Below, one piece after another: positions 10,784 through 21,896 of a stretch of 64,000 nucleotides of DNA (the first letter of the stretch is position 1; every line of letters starts with the position of its first letter). The notes below the pieces were generated by a model. The model did not search any database, was not told where the DNA came from, and worked only from the letters and a program-made list of their open reading frames with translations. The translations under genes and the position numbers were made by a program. The stretch is taken from positions 2,294,001-2,358,000 of the forward strand of contig JAUTDP010000003.1 in NCBI GenBank assembly GCA_033439795.1. The letters run 5' to 3'. The DNA comes from Sordaria brevicollis (lineage: Eukaryota; Ascomycota; Sordariomycetes; Sordariales; Sordariaceae).

Positions 10784-13673
10784 CTACTCATCCTCATGAG
10801 GCAAAATGACGGAATCCATCTCATTCCACGCTTGTTCAACGTACGCCCTGTTCCATTCGTTAGCATCCACCCCCTTACCACACACAATCAGTCCTCAAGG
10901 GTAATACATACGCAGTACTCCTAACAACCCTCTTCCCCTTTTTCACCAAAAAGCTCAAAAACCTCCTCTTGGTTCTCTCGCGCTTAAACCAAGCCAGCAC
11001 ATCCCCCCTCGATTCATCCTCGTGTCCCGGTTCCTTCTTGGTAATAATCAGAATCTTGAGACACCCGCTGGCCTCGGGCGCGTAGACTACCTCCTCAATC
11101 TCCTCCAGTCGCAGGTGGAAATCAATCGGCTCCTTGTAGACGCCCCACGTCACCCTACGGCCCTTAACGTCTTTGAGAACCTGGTGCTCGAAGCAGTTTT
11201 CCTCTCCGCGACCTGTGAGATCCTCGCCGGCGCCGAGCCAGTGCCAGTATTGCGTGATGCCAGTATTGGTGGTCATTTCGCGATGACGGACCTGCAGGAG
11301 ACGCCAGTCGACTTCTTGGATCTTATCGCCCGAGAAGGAGTCGTCCGAGGTGTAGCCTTCGTAGTAGAGGTCTTCGAGCGGAGCCGAGATCTTGAGCGTG
11401 ACGGAAGGAGACGGTTGGTGGTGTTTCGCAGCAGGAGGCTGGGGGTGAGCGTGGGGATGGCCGATGTCTTCTGGTCCAGAGGACGAGGAACGGTGTGAAG
11501 GGGGTTTGGACGGAGCTGCACTGTCGGCTTGGGGTTCCGTGACACGGAGTTTCTCTTCCGCGTAAAGCTGGTCAGAGGGGTCATCAATCATAGGAGCAGC
11601 CGCCTTTCTCTTCGTTCCCTTGTTCGCCTTCTTATGACCGACCGATCCATCCTCTCCCTTGTCGGCCATGGTAGGCTTGTAACCTCTCGGCCTACCAATA
11701 TTACCAAACCCGCTCTCGCTGCGAAGTTGACGAAGCTTGGGATCCGAGTAGAGGCCCTCGACCGCTTTACCCAGGTTGAACTTGTCGCCCAACTCCTCGT
11801 GGATCTCGTGCAATCTGTGTCTGAGCCATTGCGAGGGCGTAACATCCAGTTGCTTGAACCTCTTTAGTTCCTCCAGCACTTGTACCATGCGGTACAGATT
11901 ATCATAGCCAGTATACGCTTTATTGATGAGATGCTTGGCCATGAGCTGATAAGGATGGAACTCTCCATTCGCCAGGAACTCGAGAACCAACTTGCCGCGG
12001 TTTTGTTGACGGCCAGCGAGGTATTTCGTGGACGCCGCACCGCCCTCGTTCTTCAACTTCTCAAACTTTTCCGACCATTTCGAAAGCTGCGCTTGGACCG
12101 GTTCTTCGAGCGCGACCCATTCGGGGTCCCAATAGGGATGATCAGGGCCGATTCTGGCGAGGGGCACACCGCGCATGCAAGGGGGATCGGTAAAAACAGT
12201 TCCGTCGTCACGGAGGGCAAGACAAGCTTGGTTGATAGGAGGCAGGTCTTCGTGGTCGTCGTCATTGGGCGTCGGGCTCCCTTCCAAGGGTGTAGGGGCA
12301 ATCGAGTCGGGTTGTACACTAGACTTGCGCGTGCTCGGGAGTGACTTGCGGCCCGAGGGCAGCTTGGATCGTGCTGGCTGTTCCTCTCCGTTGGGGGTGT
12401 TGCTAGCAATCTTGGCCGTCTTCTGGCTCGCCGAAGTGCCGTTCACAGCCTTGAAGCCGCTGGTAACAACAGGAGCTTCTTGCTGAGCCACTTCTCCGTT
12501 CGTAGGCGTTTGGTTGGCATCGGCCATCTCGTGGTCTGTTGCGTGCTTGGAAGCACCAGTGCATCCCTGACGATTCCACTCGCAGTTACCGCACCTAGGG
12601 AAGCCCTCGGCGTCGAGGATGATACACTGCGGGAAGACGCCTTGTCTGGTTGTGCACGACGCGCAAGGCGTTTGCTGAACATCGCCCGTGGCTTGGATCC
12701 AACAGCTCAACCACTTGGCGCCCTTCTTGTCGCTCGGTTCGTAGATGGTTTCCAGTGTCTCGGCAGAGAAGTTCCGTCCCTGGCGGATCTGAACATGACG
12801 CTTGATCGGCTGCTGCTGGACATGCATAGTCAGGTGATTCCGCAGGTTGATGGGGCGTACATGACCGACGCATAATCCCGCACCATTATAAACCTTGGGG
12901 AGTTTTTCCGTTTCCAGGCCATTCTCTACCCTCTCCTTCTGTTGCTGTTGTTCGTTGCGCAGCTGCTGTTGGAGTTCTTGGGCCCTATCCTGCTCCTCGC
13001 TGGGCGTCCTACCACTTTCCCTAGGCCTACTAGGCAGCGCATGCCGTTGCGGTGGTTGTTCCTCTCTCAGCGGAGTCTCCCGCTGCGATGACAATCCTGA
13101 GGTAGCGCCGCTCCCGCGCCCAAGTTCACCTTCGGCTCCAGCAACCACGCCCTGAGCCTTCTTAGCCAACAATGCTAGGTCAATCGGATCCTTTGCTTGA
13201 TCGCCCGACGCGAGTTTCCTTCTGTTCTCCTCAAACCACCTCCTTTTCCACTCATCATCCCTCTCCCTTTCCTCCCGAATATGCTCATACCGCCTCTTAA
13301 GCTCCTCCTCATTGGTCTGCCTTTGCGCTTCGACCTCCTTCCATTGCTGATCAACGGCCTTGAGTTGCTCCAACAACTTGACCCGCTCCTGGCTGAGCTT
13401 TAGTTGGCGGTCGACAAGTTCGGCTTCCTCTCGGGCAAATGTCTCGCGCAGCTCGGTATCTTCGCGTTCGCGGCTGGCAGCGGTGGAGGTCCAGTACTTG
13501 GCCTGTATTTGGTCCCAGGTCGCGGGATCAATGTTTACATGGGTGTCTTCTTCTTTTTGGCCGTCGGCACCATTGGTGACGCTGGGTGTTTTGCTGCTGG
13601 CGGCGGTGCCATTGGTGATGGGGTTGCGTGGTGGCATGGTGCCGGCTTGGGCGGGAACGGCTAGTGGTGACAT
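10784..13673 (-). CDS. DUF3716-type cysteine-motif protein, coiled-coil
   Basis: Coding order is 13673-10912, then a 64-base last exon 10847-10784, giving 941 residues. The first ATG of the frame is at 13673; the frame upstream opens only with TTG. Residues about 66-155 are a highly charged coiled coil. Gln-rich linkers follow, then a Cys cluster at about 335-375 (PCASC, QGVFPQC, RCGNC, QGC), the pattern of the fungal DUF3716 family, possibly zinc-binding. The C-terminal third has an acidic GYTSDDSFSGD segment and a folded-looking region of about 150 residues (HWLGAGEDLTG onward). Without the last exon the frame would run into an unconvincing tail; splicing at GTATGT to the CAG at 10848 ends the protein in AYVEQAWNEMDSVILPHEDE. 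The function is unknown. A nuclear role is possible from composition only. Confidence 0.85.
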
Positions 13674-16600
13674 TTCGCCTCCCGTTTCCGCTAGCGGGTG
13701 AATGTGGCACACAGTCGGTAGGTAATGATAAGTATGTACAGTGAATGGCGGATCTAGTGTTGTACCCAACTAGGCAGAGTGCGTTTGGTATCCTACTTGG
13801 CCGGTGTCCTGGGATCGAAAGTGTTTAGGACCTGGAAAGAACGTGTCAATGAAAAATGAAGTGAGGACCAGTAAACAAGATTGGACAAACGGAAGTGGAG
13901 GAGGAATCTGTGAGCGTGGCAGGTTTAGGAGAAAAGGTCGGGTTGGGCCAGACTCGGATGAATAGGTTACCTATACACGGTGATGCATGTGATGACACCA
14001 CAGTGAGATTGAGTTGTTGTGTGTGCGTGGTTATAGGAGTATAGTAGTTGTGTGCTTCATACACTTTGCGGCGCCGGTTAGGATTTCGGGTTGAATGTAC
14101 GAAAAAAAAAAAAAAAACTAACCCCGGACACGGCACGCGGGAAAGGGAAAAAAAGGAAGTAGCAGAACGCAGAAAAGGGGAAAAGAGGGAAGGAACGGGC
14201 GTGTGCAAAGTGGTGCGGGCAATTACGTCCCGGATGGGGTTTTATTACTTCTCGGGGGAAACGGACGGTGAGATGATCAGAAAATGTGGGCATATAGATA
14301 ATGTAGATAGGAACTTAACCTACCAAGTGTTTCGGTATTTGTTGTGTGTGCACACAAGCGGAAGTGGATGGGAGATTGGGTACGAGGCGAGTAAAACCCA
14401 AATGGTAAGTTGATGATAAATGTTGCGCTGGTGATACCTACCTTTTTGGTTGGAGACAAAAAGGTAGGGCAAGAAAGGAAAAAGAGTGGTCCAAGGGAAA
14501 AACCTGAACCTTGGAAAGGAAAAAGATGAGATATGACACGCAAGGCGAAAAAAAAAGAGGACCAAGGTGAAAAAAGGGTGAGAGGCCGTTGAATGGAATT
14601 GCTGGAGACCAGACCCTCCTCACAAAGGTACAAAGTGGCAGGTACCTTGATGAATAGATTTTTTTTCTCCTCCTTCTCCTCTGGTTCGCACACGGTTAGG
14701 CTGCGCAATGGTTTTCCCTATCATTACGAAACCAGCTCCTCACTTCCTCACGAGGTCCTGCCCCCTCTATAGTAGAGGTACCTACCTAGCCCGGCCGGTC
14801 GAGACTGACTACTGACTACTGACTGATGAGACAAGGCAGCTTCTGCCATGTGCGTGCATGGACATACGATAATTAGTATTTGCTTATTAGAGCCCTATTA
14901 CATGCGCTGGACCTGGGCCCGGACGTGGGGTGTGGATGAGAGAGGGGAGAGATGGGAAAAGAGTGGATTAGTTTTTCCTATCTCTGCGCGCTGTGTGTGC
15001 TATTCCAGGTAATCCTTGGACAAAGAGTCCTATAGTGTAGGTAGGTAGTCAAGTGACCCAAGTACCTGTTGTATACTTACAGTATGGTGGGGGTACTTGT
15101 GTGCTGTCTGTCAGGTTTCGTGGTCGGGTCTATAGGAAATGTTATGGAGAAGGGTTGGGGAAAATTACCGAATGACATTTTTAATTTGGGCGCAACCGGA
15201 CCTTGTTTTTGGTTGCACATGCCTTTTTTTCCCCAGGCCTGGCCTCCCTCGTCCGTATAGGGGGTGAGGCCAACCTAAGGGAGACTAGTTGGGGACCTAG
15301 CAGATTTCCCAAAATGGGTCACGGTTGCACTGAATAACGGAGGGAGCGATTCTCACAATATCAATGCGATGAATCGAATCCGTCATCGTAGTTGTCGTCT
15401 GTCTGTAAGTACGCACTGTCAGCATTCGTAGACAGAAAAAGGACAGATAGTCCCACCAAGCCCGTTCAGAGTCGTGAGTCAAGTACCTCGTACGCGAAAA
15501 ACTCGGATTATCACCAGGTACGGCAGAGCAAGTCTAGCCAGGGAGGGCGAGTGACAAAGAGACCCGCGATCTGAGGGAATGAGTGGAATAATTACTCCGG
15601 CGACCTTTTTTGTCCCTCAAAGTACTAAGCCCCAATTGAATGATTGCACCGCGCACGCATCGGTTCCCCAAAAAGCGCAGAAAAGAAAACTTGCAGCACG
15701 AGCTGATGACCCGCTGAGAAAAGGAACCGCCAACAAACCACTGACAAAAGGAAAGAGAGGACCCAGTAAATATTTGCAATGGGGATATCAAATCTGGCAA
15801 GGACAAGGGTCCCACCACAAGAGAGGACTAAAAATGATTTCCGTTCCAGTTCGTGACGTATTGACACCAAGCGAACCTAGCGCTCAAGGAAGTATTGTTG
15901 TATCCCGAAGTGGGCGACAAAGCCGAACGAACGACAATGCCAAAAGTGTTGACACGATGTGGTGCTCAGGTGCTCGGGTACTAATTCCACTAACAGTTCT
16001 CCAGCCCGGGACAAGATTAGAAAAGAGACGAACCTCGGCGAAGTGGAAACTCCGTTCTCACATAGTCGCCAGCAGCAGGAATCGGGGGAAATAACGAGCG
16101 ACCAGGACCCGTCCTCGCCGTCGTATTATAGTCCAGTCCGCAAATGGTTTCGTAAATGTGCAAATTACTATTGCCTCCCTCTCCAGGCTGCTCCCTAGAT
16201 TTGATCCCGAAAAAAGCAGCCATGATAATATGACTCCACATTTGCAAAGTCACAAACGTGACGTCTTTGGCTTAATGATAATGGGGAGGCCCGACGGAGT
16301 TTCTTTTTCCTTGCTTTCATATTCCTGAGGAAAGGAAGGGAGATTCGCGTGGCGTTATATGGGGGCAGAGATCTGCTTCTGGCATGTTGTCATGAGTGGG
16401 AGCTGGACAAATAAGTACATGATAGAGGAGACCTCGTCCATGTCAGGTCGGAGATATAGTGGGCGGTGTATCTCCCCCTCTGCTACCAGATCAGATGTGC
16501 ATTATCTTGGTGGGAGATACACACAGACCAGCGAACAGTGAAACCTGCTGATGCCACAAACGAAACGGCCTCTTTGTTCAAACATTTGTTGCGCGCGCAA

Positions 16601-17931
16601 TGCGTCGTGGGCTGACTGATGCCAATGCCGGTATTTAATCTGAGGAAAGAATAGGGGCTGATTATTATTACCGCTAGGTTTGTATACCCAGTGCAATGAA
16701 AGGGTGTCATCCTGTTCAGGTGGCCTCTAGGGGTGGTATAATTATACCTGTCGATGGAACATTACCAATGTGGACATGATCTCGCGAGGCTCATTGAGCT
16801 ATAGGGACTATGCATGATTGGATAATAGTTGTGCCAAGACTAAAATTAAGAGGCACCAAGCAGCGGCTCGAAGCATCAGCACGGTCTCTTTACGAAATGG
16901 CTTCCCACGGCTTATACCACCTGCAGCTAAAAATGTCAGCTTGGCTTGCAGCATCCATTCATCACCACACTCAAATCTTTCAACCCCCTTACCCACGAAC
17001 GAACAAACTGCAATCTTGCCAAGCGCCATTACTACTCCAAACTGTTATATAATAACCTCAAATGCTGACCATGCTTGGAATCAGATAGTCATCTATTATA
17101 TGAAGGCGCCATACATTACGTGAAAGCGCATCGGCTGTTCGGTTACCTCCTTTATCTTTAGCAAATGTTTTGGACATTCGGCACCATTCCGATACTACCA
17201 ATACATACAACCTGACCTGCAAAGGACCATGTCTACAATCTACATGCATCTTGATCGTGCTCTCCAAACTGGCGCAATGCAAAAGGGAGGCCACGCCCTC
17301 AAGAACGTGTTGATAGACAAGGGGACATGGACTCGTCCTCTTTGAAGGTGAGGCAGAAACTGAACCAAGGCGACAGACAACATGTTGGTCGTCACCAACC
17401 AGGTATCGCGTCCTGTTACAGGTTGGCTCTTGATGATATCCGTCCCTCTTGCACTACCATTTGTAGGTTTAACATATCAAGAGCCCTTACATTCGAGCAT
17501 GTGAAAGGCCTATAGAATAATCAATGTAAAGTGGTATAATGCTATCAATGCTTCTTCCAAAATATTACCAAAAACGAGTTTTTTCAGGTTGTCCCCAAGT
17601 AGTAGGTAAGTGCGTGTCTCTCGACACATGGCCCATGACAGCGTGTATGCTCCTCTCCGAAAGTCTTCGTACGAATGCCATAACGCCAACCAAAAGAAGA
17701 ATGGATTACAATACAACACGCTGTCTGTCGGGGTGCTCTGCTGCTCCCCATGAATAAGTCCGTATCGAAATCATAACATAGCTGCGTTGCGTTGTGCTTT
17801 TTGCGCCCGCCCGCCCAAAACATGGTATCAATCAACCGCTTGAAACATCACTTCCACAATCCATCCCTCCATCCATCCATCCATCCACCCCCTTCTCTAC
17901 ACTCCTGTCCCTCGCAGACCATCTAGGTATC
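13674..17931. other. Intergenic region between DUF3716 gene and chs7
   Basis: This is 4.3 kb holding the DUF3716 gene promoter and leader (right of 13673) and the chs7 3' region, which includes a (CCAT)n run at about 17866-17890. The sequence is of ordinary GC content and is not RIP-decayed. One 171-codon ATG frame at 15579-16094 is listed separately. No RNA gene was recognised. Confidence 0.55.
15579..16094 (+). CDS. Hypothetical 171-codon frame, doubtful
   Basis: A single open frame with a true ATG encodes a Lys/Arg/Ser-rich product with no recognised motif, signal peptide or membrane segment. It lies alone in a 4-kb spacer. Its length is unusual for chance, but composition and codon use do not stand out, so it may be non-coding. 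Confidence 0.15.
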   Translation: MSGIITPATFFVPQSTKPQLNDCTAHASVPQKAQKRKLAARADDPLRKGTANKPLTKGKRGPSKYLQWGYQIWQGQGSHHKRGLKMISVPVRDVLTPSEPSAQGSIVVSRSGRQSRTNDNAKSVDTMWCSGARVLIPLTVLQPGTRLEKRRTSAKWKLRSHIVASSRNRGK

Positions 17932-19077
17932 CTAATACCTCATAGACTGCCTATTAGGACTCGGCGTATACCCATGACTTTCCCGTCTATGATGATGTCC
18001 ACCGCCCTCATACCCACTCGCACTCGCACTCGCACCACTTCCCGGCCCGGGTGCAAAATGTCCTTCGTAAATGGGATCCGCATACACCGTCGCCCTCCTA
18101 TCCTCCTCGGGGCCCTGGGGGAGCAACTCCTTAACTTCCCAGTTATTCATCCTCGTGCCGACCGAAAACTCCAAATCCTCCTTGGTGATCGAGTCCCAGT
18201 ACTTGTACACCATCATGACCGCCAGCAGGTTGCACGTGGTGGCGAAAAAGAGGCCGTCGAGGTAGTGCGAGATTCCTTCGCAGATGGGCGAGCTGAAGGC
18301 ATAGAGAATAACTTGGCCGGCGATGAAGAAGAAGACGCCAAAGGCAATGTCGCCCAGTGGCCACCGGTCTTGGAGAGTACGCGTCACGAGGATGATTTGC
18401 ATGACGACGTAGATGAAGAGCTGGACGGCGTTGAGGAGGTACAGAACGACAAAGATGCCGACGGTGTTGGTGGGTCCTAGGCCGGCCCATGACTTAAATG
18501 TGGCCAGGCTGACGAGGAACGAGATGACGAAGGCGATGAGGGAGCTGAGGCGGAGCATCCATAGCGAGAGAGGGGTGCCGTCTTCGTAGAGCTGGAAACC
18601 GACGAAGCCGTTGATTACCAGGCAGGTGACCAGGGCGGAGGTGAGACCGGCTTGCACGGCGACGAAGTAAGGGTAGGAACCGGAGTGTGGTGGGATGACG
18701 CCGGCGTCGATGCAAAGCGACAAGAAGGTGAGGATCATGTAGAGGTAGAAGAAGGTGGTGATTTCCTTGCGGCCTGGTTTACATTATTGTTTCGTCAATA
18801 TCCATTTCCCGAACCTCCATTCGGACGAAAACCTACCAACAGCAGTAAACTTCCCCCTCACATGCAACAACATGACCACCGTCATGACCAGGGCAACAAT
18901 GTGCATCACGCTCGCGGCGCCCTGGAAGATGATGGTGTTGGCCACCTCAATGTTGCGCGCATAGCAATCCGGCTCGATACCGACACCGCTGGCGATCGAT
19001 GTTATCGGGCCAACTGATGCGCAAAGAGGGATAGGCGCATTGCGGCAAATGCTACTAAAATCGCCGAATGTGCCCAT
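17932..19077 (-). CDS. chs7: Chitin synthase export chaperone (Chs7 family)
   Basis: Exon 1 is 19077-18837 and exon 2 is 18773-17932, giving 360 residues. The start is the ATG of MGTFGDFSSICRNAPIPLC, the conserved Chs7 N-terminus; the frame to its left opens only with TTG. Seven hydrophobic segments can be counted (the first at about residues 46-72, the last LFFATTCNLLAVMMVYKYW), followed by KEDLEFSVGTRMNNWEVKE and a Gly/His/Ser-rich cytoplasmic tail. The intron has donor GTAGGT and splits a Gly codon. Family members are ER membrane proteins needed for class IV chitin synthase to leave the ER; in Neurospora the orthologue is called CSE-7. The tail (SASASGYEGGGHHHRR) is low-complexity and not family-wide. 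The RIP-decayed block begins about 770 bases upstream of the start. Confidence 0.93.
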
Positions 19078-19845
19078 GGTTGGCAACTATCTGAGGCCGG
19101 TCGAGGGCCGGGTCAAGGTCTCGCTGATTCGTTTGGGATTGTCGTCGGGCTCGGAGTGTCCCAAAGGCACGCACGGGGCGGGGCCGAGAGTATGTAGGTA
19201 GGATTGGGAGGAATCGTCAACGGATCGGGGTGTCACATTCACGAACGGGCCCTCCACAGGTCGAAACCGACAGTTCGGTCTTATCGTCGCGACCAAAAAA
19301 TGATAATCGAGGTTTGGCGTAAAATTAGGGAGGAGGATTTGTGTCTCTCTCTCTTTCGTATTCTCTCGTCCTGCCTGGGTTCGAAAGTGAGACGGGCGCG
19401 TAGTGTGGAGTCCGTGCTACTGTAAATTGCCCGTATAAATCGTCCGAGTCTGGAACTGGCGAAATGTTCTGAGGAAGGTTTGTTGCCGCTGTGAGCGAGA
19501 GAGAGTCGGACAACTTGCGCGATGCGCTGTGCGCTTGTGTGTAATTCGATATTTGAATTGCGATAGAATATTGGTTTGAAACGAAAGTGTTGTTGATGGA
19601 GAAATGTTTCAACGAGTGTCAGTGGTTGTTGACTCGACGACGGCGACGACGACAGCAGAGCGAGAGAAACAAGTTGGACGACCGAACGACCCCCAGCCAC
19701 CTGAGAAATGCGCAAAACAGGCTTCTCCGCCGTGTCCCTCGTGTTGTTGGTTGCGACCGTGAGAGGAAAGCAGGAGCTGAAAGATGAACTGAACTTACCG
19801 GATTGTACCCCCTTGTGGAAAACTACTACACAACGGCTTGTGGGC
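19078..19845. other. chs7 promoter and leader
   Basis: This is GC-normal sequence upstream of chs7 with a (CT)n-rich stretch around 19345-19375 and GACGACGGCGACGACGAC-like triplets near 19636. It ends abruptly at the AT-rich block near 19845, so all proximal control of chs7 must lie here or beyond decayed DNA. Confidence 0.5.
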
Positions 19846-20600
19846 AGTAATTTAATTTAATTGGCTAAATTAATCAACGCACTATACTAGGTTAGTATTT
19901 ACCAAAGGTTAGTAGAGACAACCTCTAACATATATAATCGTTATTAGTTTCAGCTGCTTAATATATTAATAGTTTACCCAATCTCTTATTAATTAGACTA
20001 TTAATTTGATTTTTTCAATTACTATTTCATTCAGTAGATAAAGTTAGTAATAATTACCATCTTTAACCGTTGAAAACTTTTAACTATATATATTATATTA
20101 ATTTAGAAAGCTATTAATAAAAGTAACTAAATATAGTAAAGTGCTTAATTATATAGTTGCAATTATTAATAGTTAATTTAAGCAGTAATTGAAATTATAA
20201 ATTAATTACTCTAATAATAATTGAAAGTAACTATAATTAATTAATATTATAATTATAAGAAATAATAATAAATTAAAGCAAATTATTAATTATAATAATA
20301 AATATTAAAAATAATAATAAATTATAGAAGCGGTTAATTTATAATAGCGGTTAATTAAATTAATAAGTAATTAATCTAACAATTATTTATAATAGTAATT
20401 AATTAGAATAACCGGTATATATAATAATATATATAATAAATAGCGGTTGATAACTTTTAACCGCTTAATTTAAATTAATTGTAAAATTACCTATACGTAA
20501 AGCTATTATGTATAATTTAGGTTACATACTATATTATTATCTAATACTTCTATACAACTCCTATTATTTATTATATTACCGCTACATTACGTATCCTAAC

Positions 20601-20670
20601 TCCTCTAACTCCTTTAATTCCTCTAATTCCTCTAGCTCCTCTAATTCCTCCAACTCCTCCGCTACTTCCT
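20601..20670 (-). repeat. 9-bp minisatellite encoding a Glu/Leu coil remnant
   Basis: About seven imperfect copies of TCCTCTAAT. Read on the minus strand they give a Glu-Glu-Leu repeat without a stop, typical of a coiled-coil segment in a gene that has otherwise decayed. Confidence 0.6.
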
Positions 20671-20869
20671 AATATACAATTCCTATACGCGGTACGTCGG
20701 TACGGCGCGTTATCCTAATCTTATATAATCTCGTATAATTTTATATAATATCGTATAATTTCGTATAATTTCGTATATAAATAGTTAATAATATTCAAAG
20801 TAATAGAAGAGTAGGGATAAATTATATACCTAAAAATATATATACTATATAAATCGAAACGATTCCATC

Positions 20870-21566
20870 GGGGAAAGGAACTTATAAACCGAAATATAAA
20901 TTAAATACATCCTATTATTATTTATTAAGGATATATACTAATTTTACTTATTTATATAAATTAAATACGCTAATTAACGAATAGTAGGCGGCTCTCGTCG
21001 GTAAATTCCGTAATCTCGTCTATTTATATTTCGCGGCGGCTATTCGACTCGGTATAAAGGATTATATATAGGGTATTACGGCCAAAAGCCGGCAAGCCGA
21101 TAATCTTTTAAACGGATTCGGCCGGTATATCGGTCTAATTAACGTTAATACTATCGGGTTTAGCGATACGCATAATTAGGAAGCCCGTTAATAATTCCGG
21201 TTTATTAGAATCCGTAATTAATTTAATAATTAAAAACGTAAAAATTGGCTTGCCGGACCTTACACTACCTCTACTATATACGTTTAGAACCGCTATATAT
21301 AAATTATAAGGATATTAATACTATTTTAGGGGTATAGTAAATAATAATTTTAATTATAAAAGAAATATTATACGTACTAATATTAAGATTATAAGTAAAG
21401 ATATATTTTAAGCGCGCGCGTTTAATATATTCTTTTCCTTCGATTATTCGCCGGTATATAATATAATAGCCCCGGTAAAAAACGCGCCTACGGTTAATTA
21501 TACTATCGCTTATTAATATTAGTATTATTATCCCTATAATTTTATATATTGGGTTACGGTTACTCC
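20870..21566 (-). pseudogene. Unidentified coding relic, minus strand (part 1)
   Basis: One minus-strand frame stays coherent for about 690 bases. Its stops are TAA/TAG at places where CAA, CAG or TGG would be expected before RIP. Recognisable as-seen fragments include VNVYSRGSVRSGK-like and GLPAFGRNTLY peptides. No family is recognised. The relic is cut at 21571 by the gypsy element and may continue on its far side at 30278. Confidence 0.4.
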
Positions 21567-21571
21567 GAATC

Positions 21572-21896
21572 TGTTACCGGATATATACGATTAGATAAAT
21601 AGTAGGGTGCTGGGTTAGGTCAATTGAGTAGCCGACCCGGCGCCGCGGCTATAGGCACTGGCGCCATAATCGCATACAGACCTACCAGCCGGCATCGTAA
21701 GCTAGCGGGCCGGAAACGGCAAGTATCCACCTTAATTACACAGAGTAGATCCTACGCGTCGCAATCCTTAAAAAGATCCTTCGCGACGCGGCCTATAATC
21801 CGTTTCTTTCCTTCTATATTTCGCTTTCTTACTTTAATATTATTAATTTTCATTAAGAATATTCGGAATTCTAAATAAACCTAGCCTACTATAATA
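21572..21896 (+). repeat. Gypsy 5' LTR (325 bp)
   Basis: The left LTR starts TGTTACCGG and ends ATAATA (RIP-changed from GTAACA). It aligns to the 3' LTR without gaps over its full length, and the differences inspected are transitions. Confidence 0.92.

Larger units (their letters stand above)
19846..21571. other. AT-rich RIP-decayed block left of the gypsy element
   Basis: Very AT-rich sequence lacking CpA/TpG but retaining CpG, as expected of RIP. It contains the remnant of a minus-strand coding sequence (about 20870-21566) and a 9-base repeat at about 20601-20670. The last five bases (21567-21571, GAATC) are the left target duplication of the gypsy element. Confidence 0.75.

Noticed and set aside
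21624..21878. 84-codon frame in the gypsy 5' LTR
   Set aside because: It lies wholly inside an LTR, and LTRs of this type do not encode proteins.
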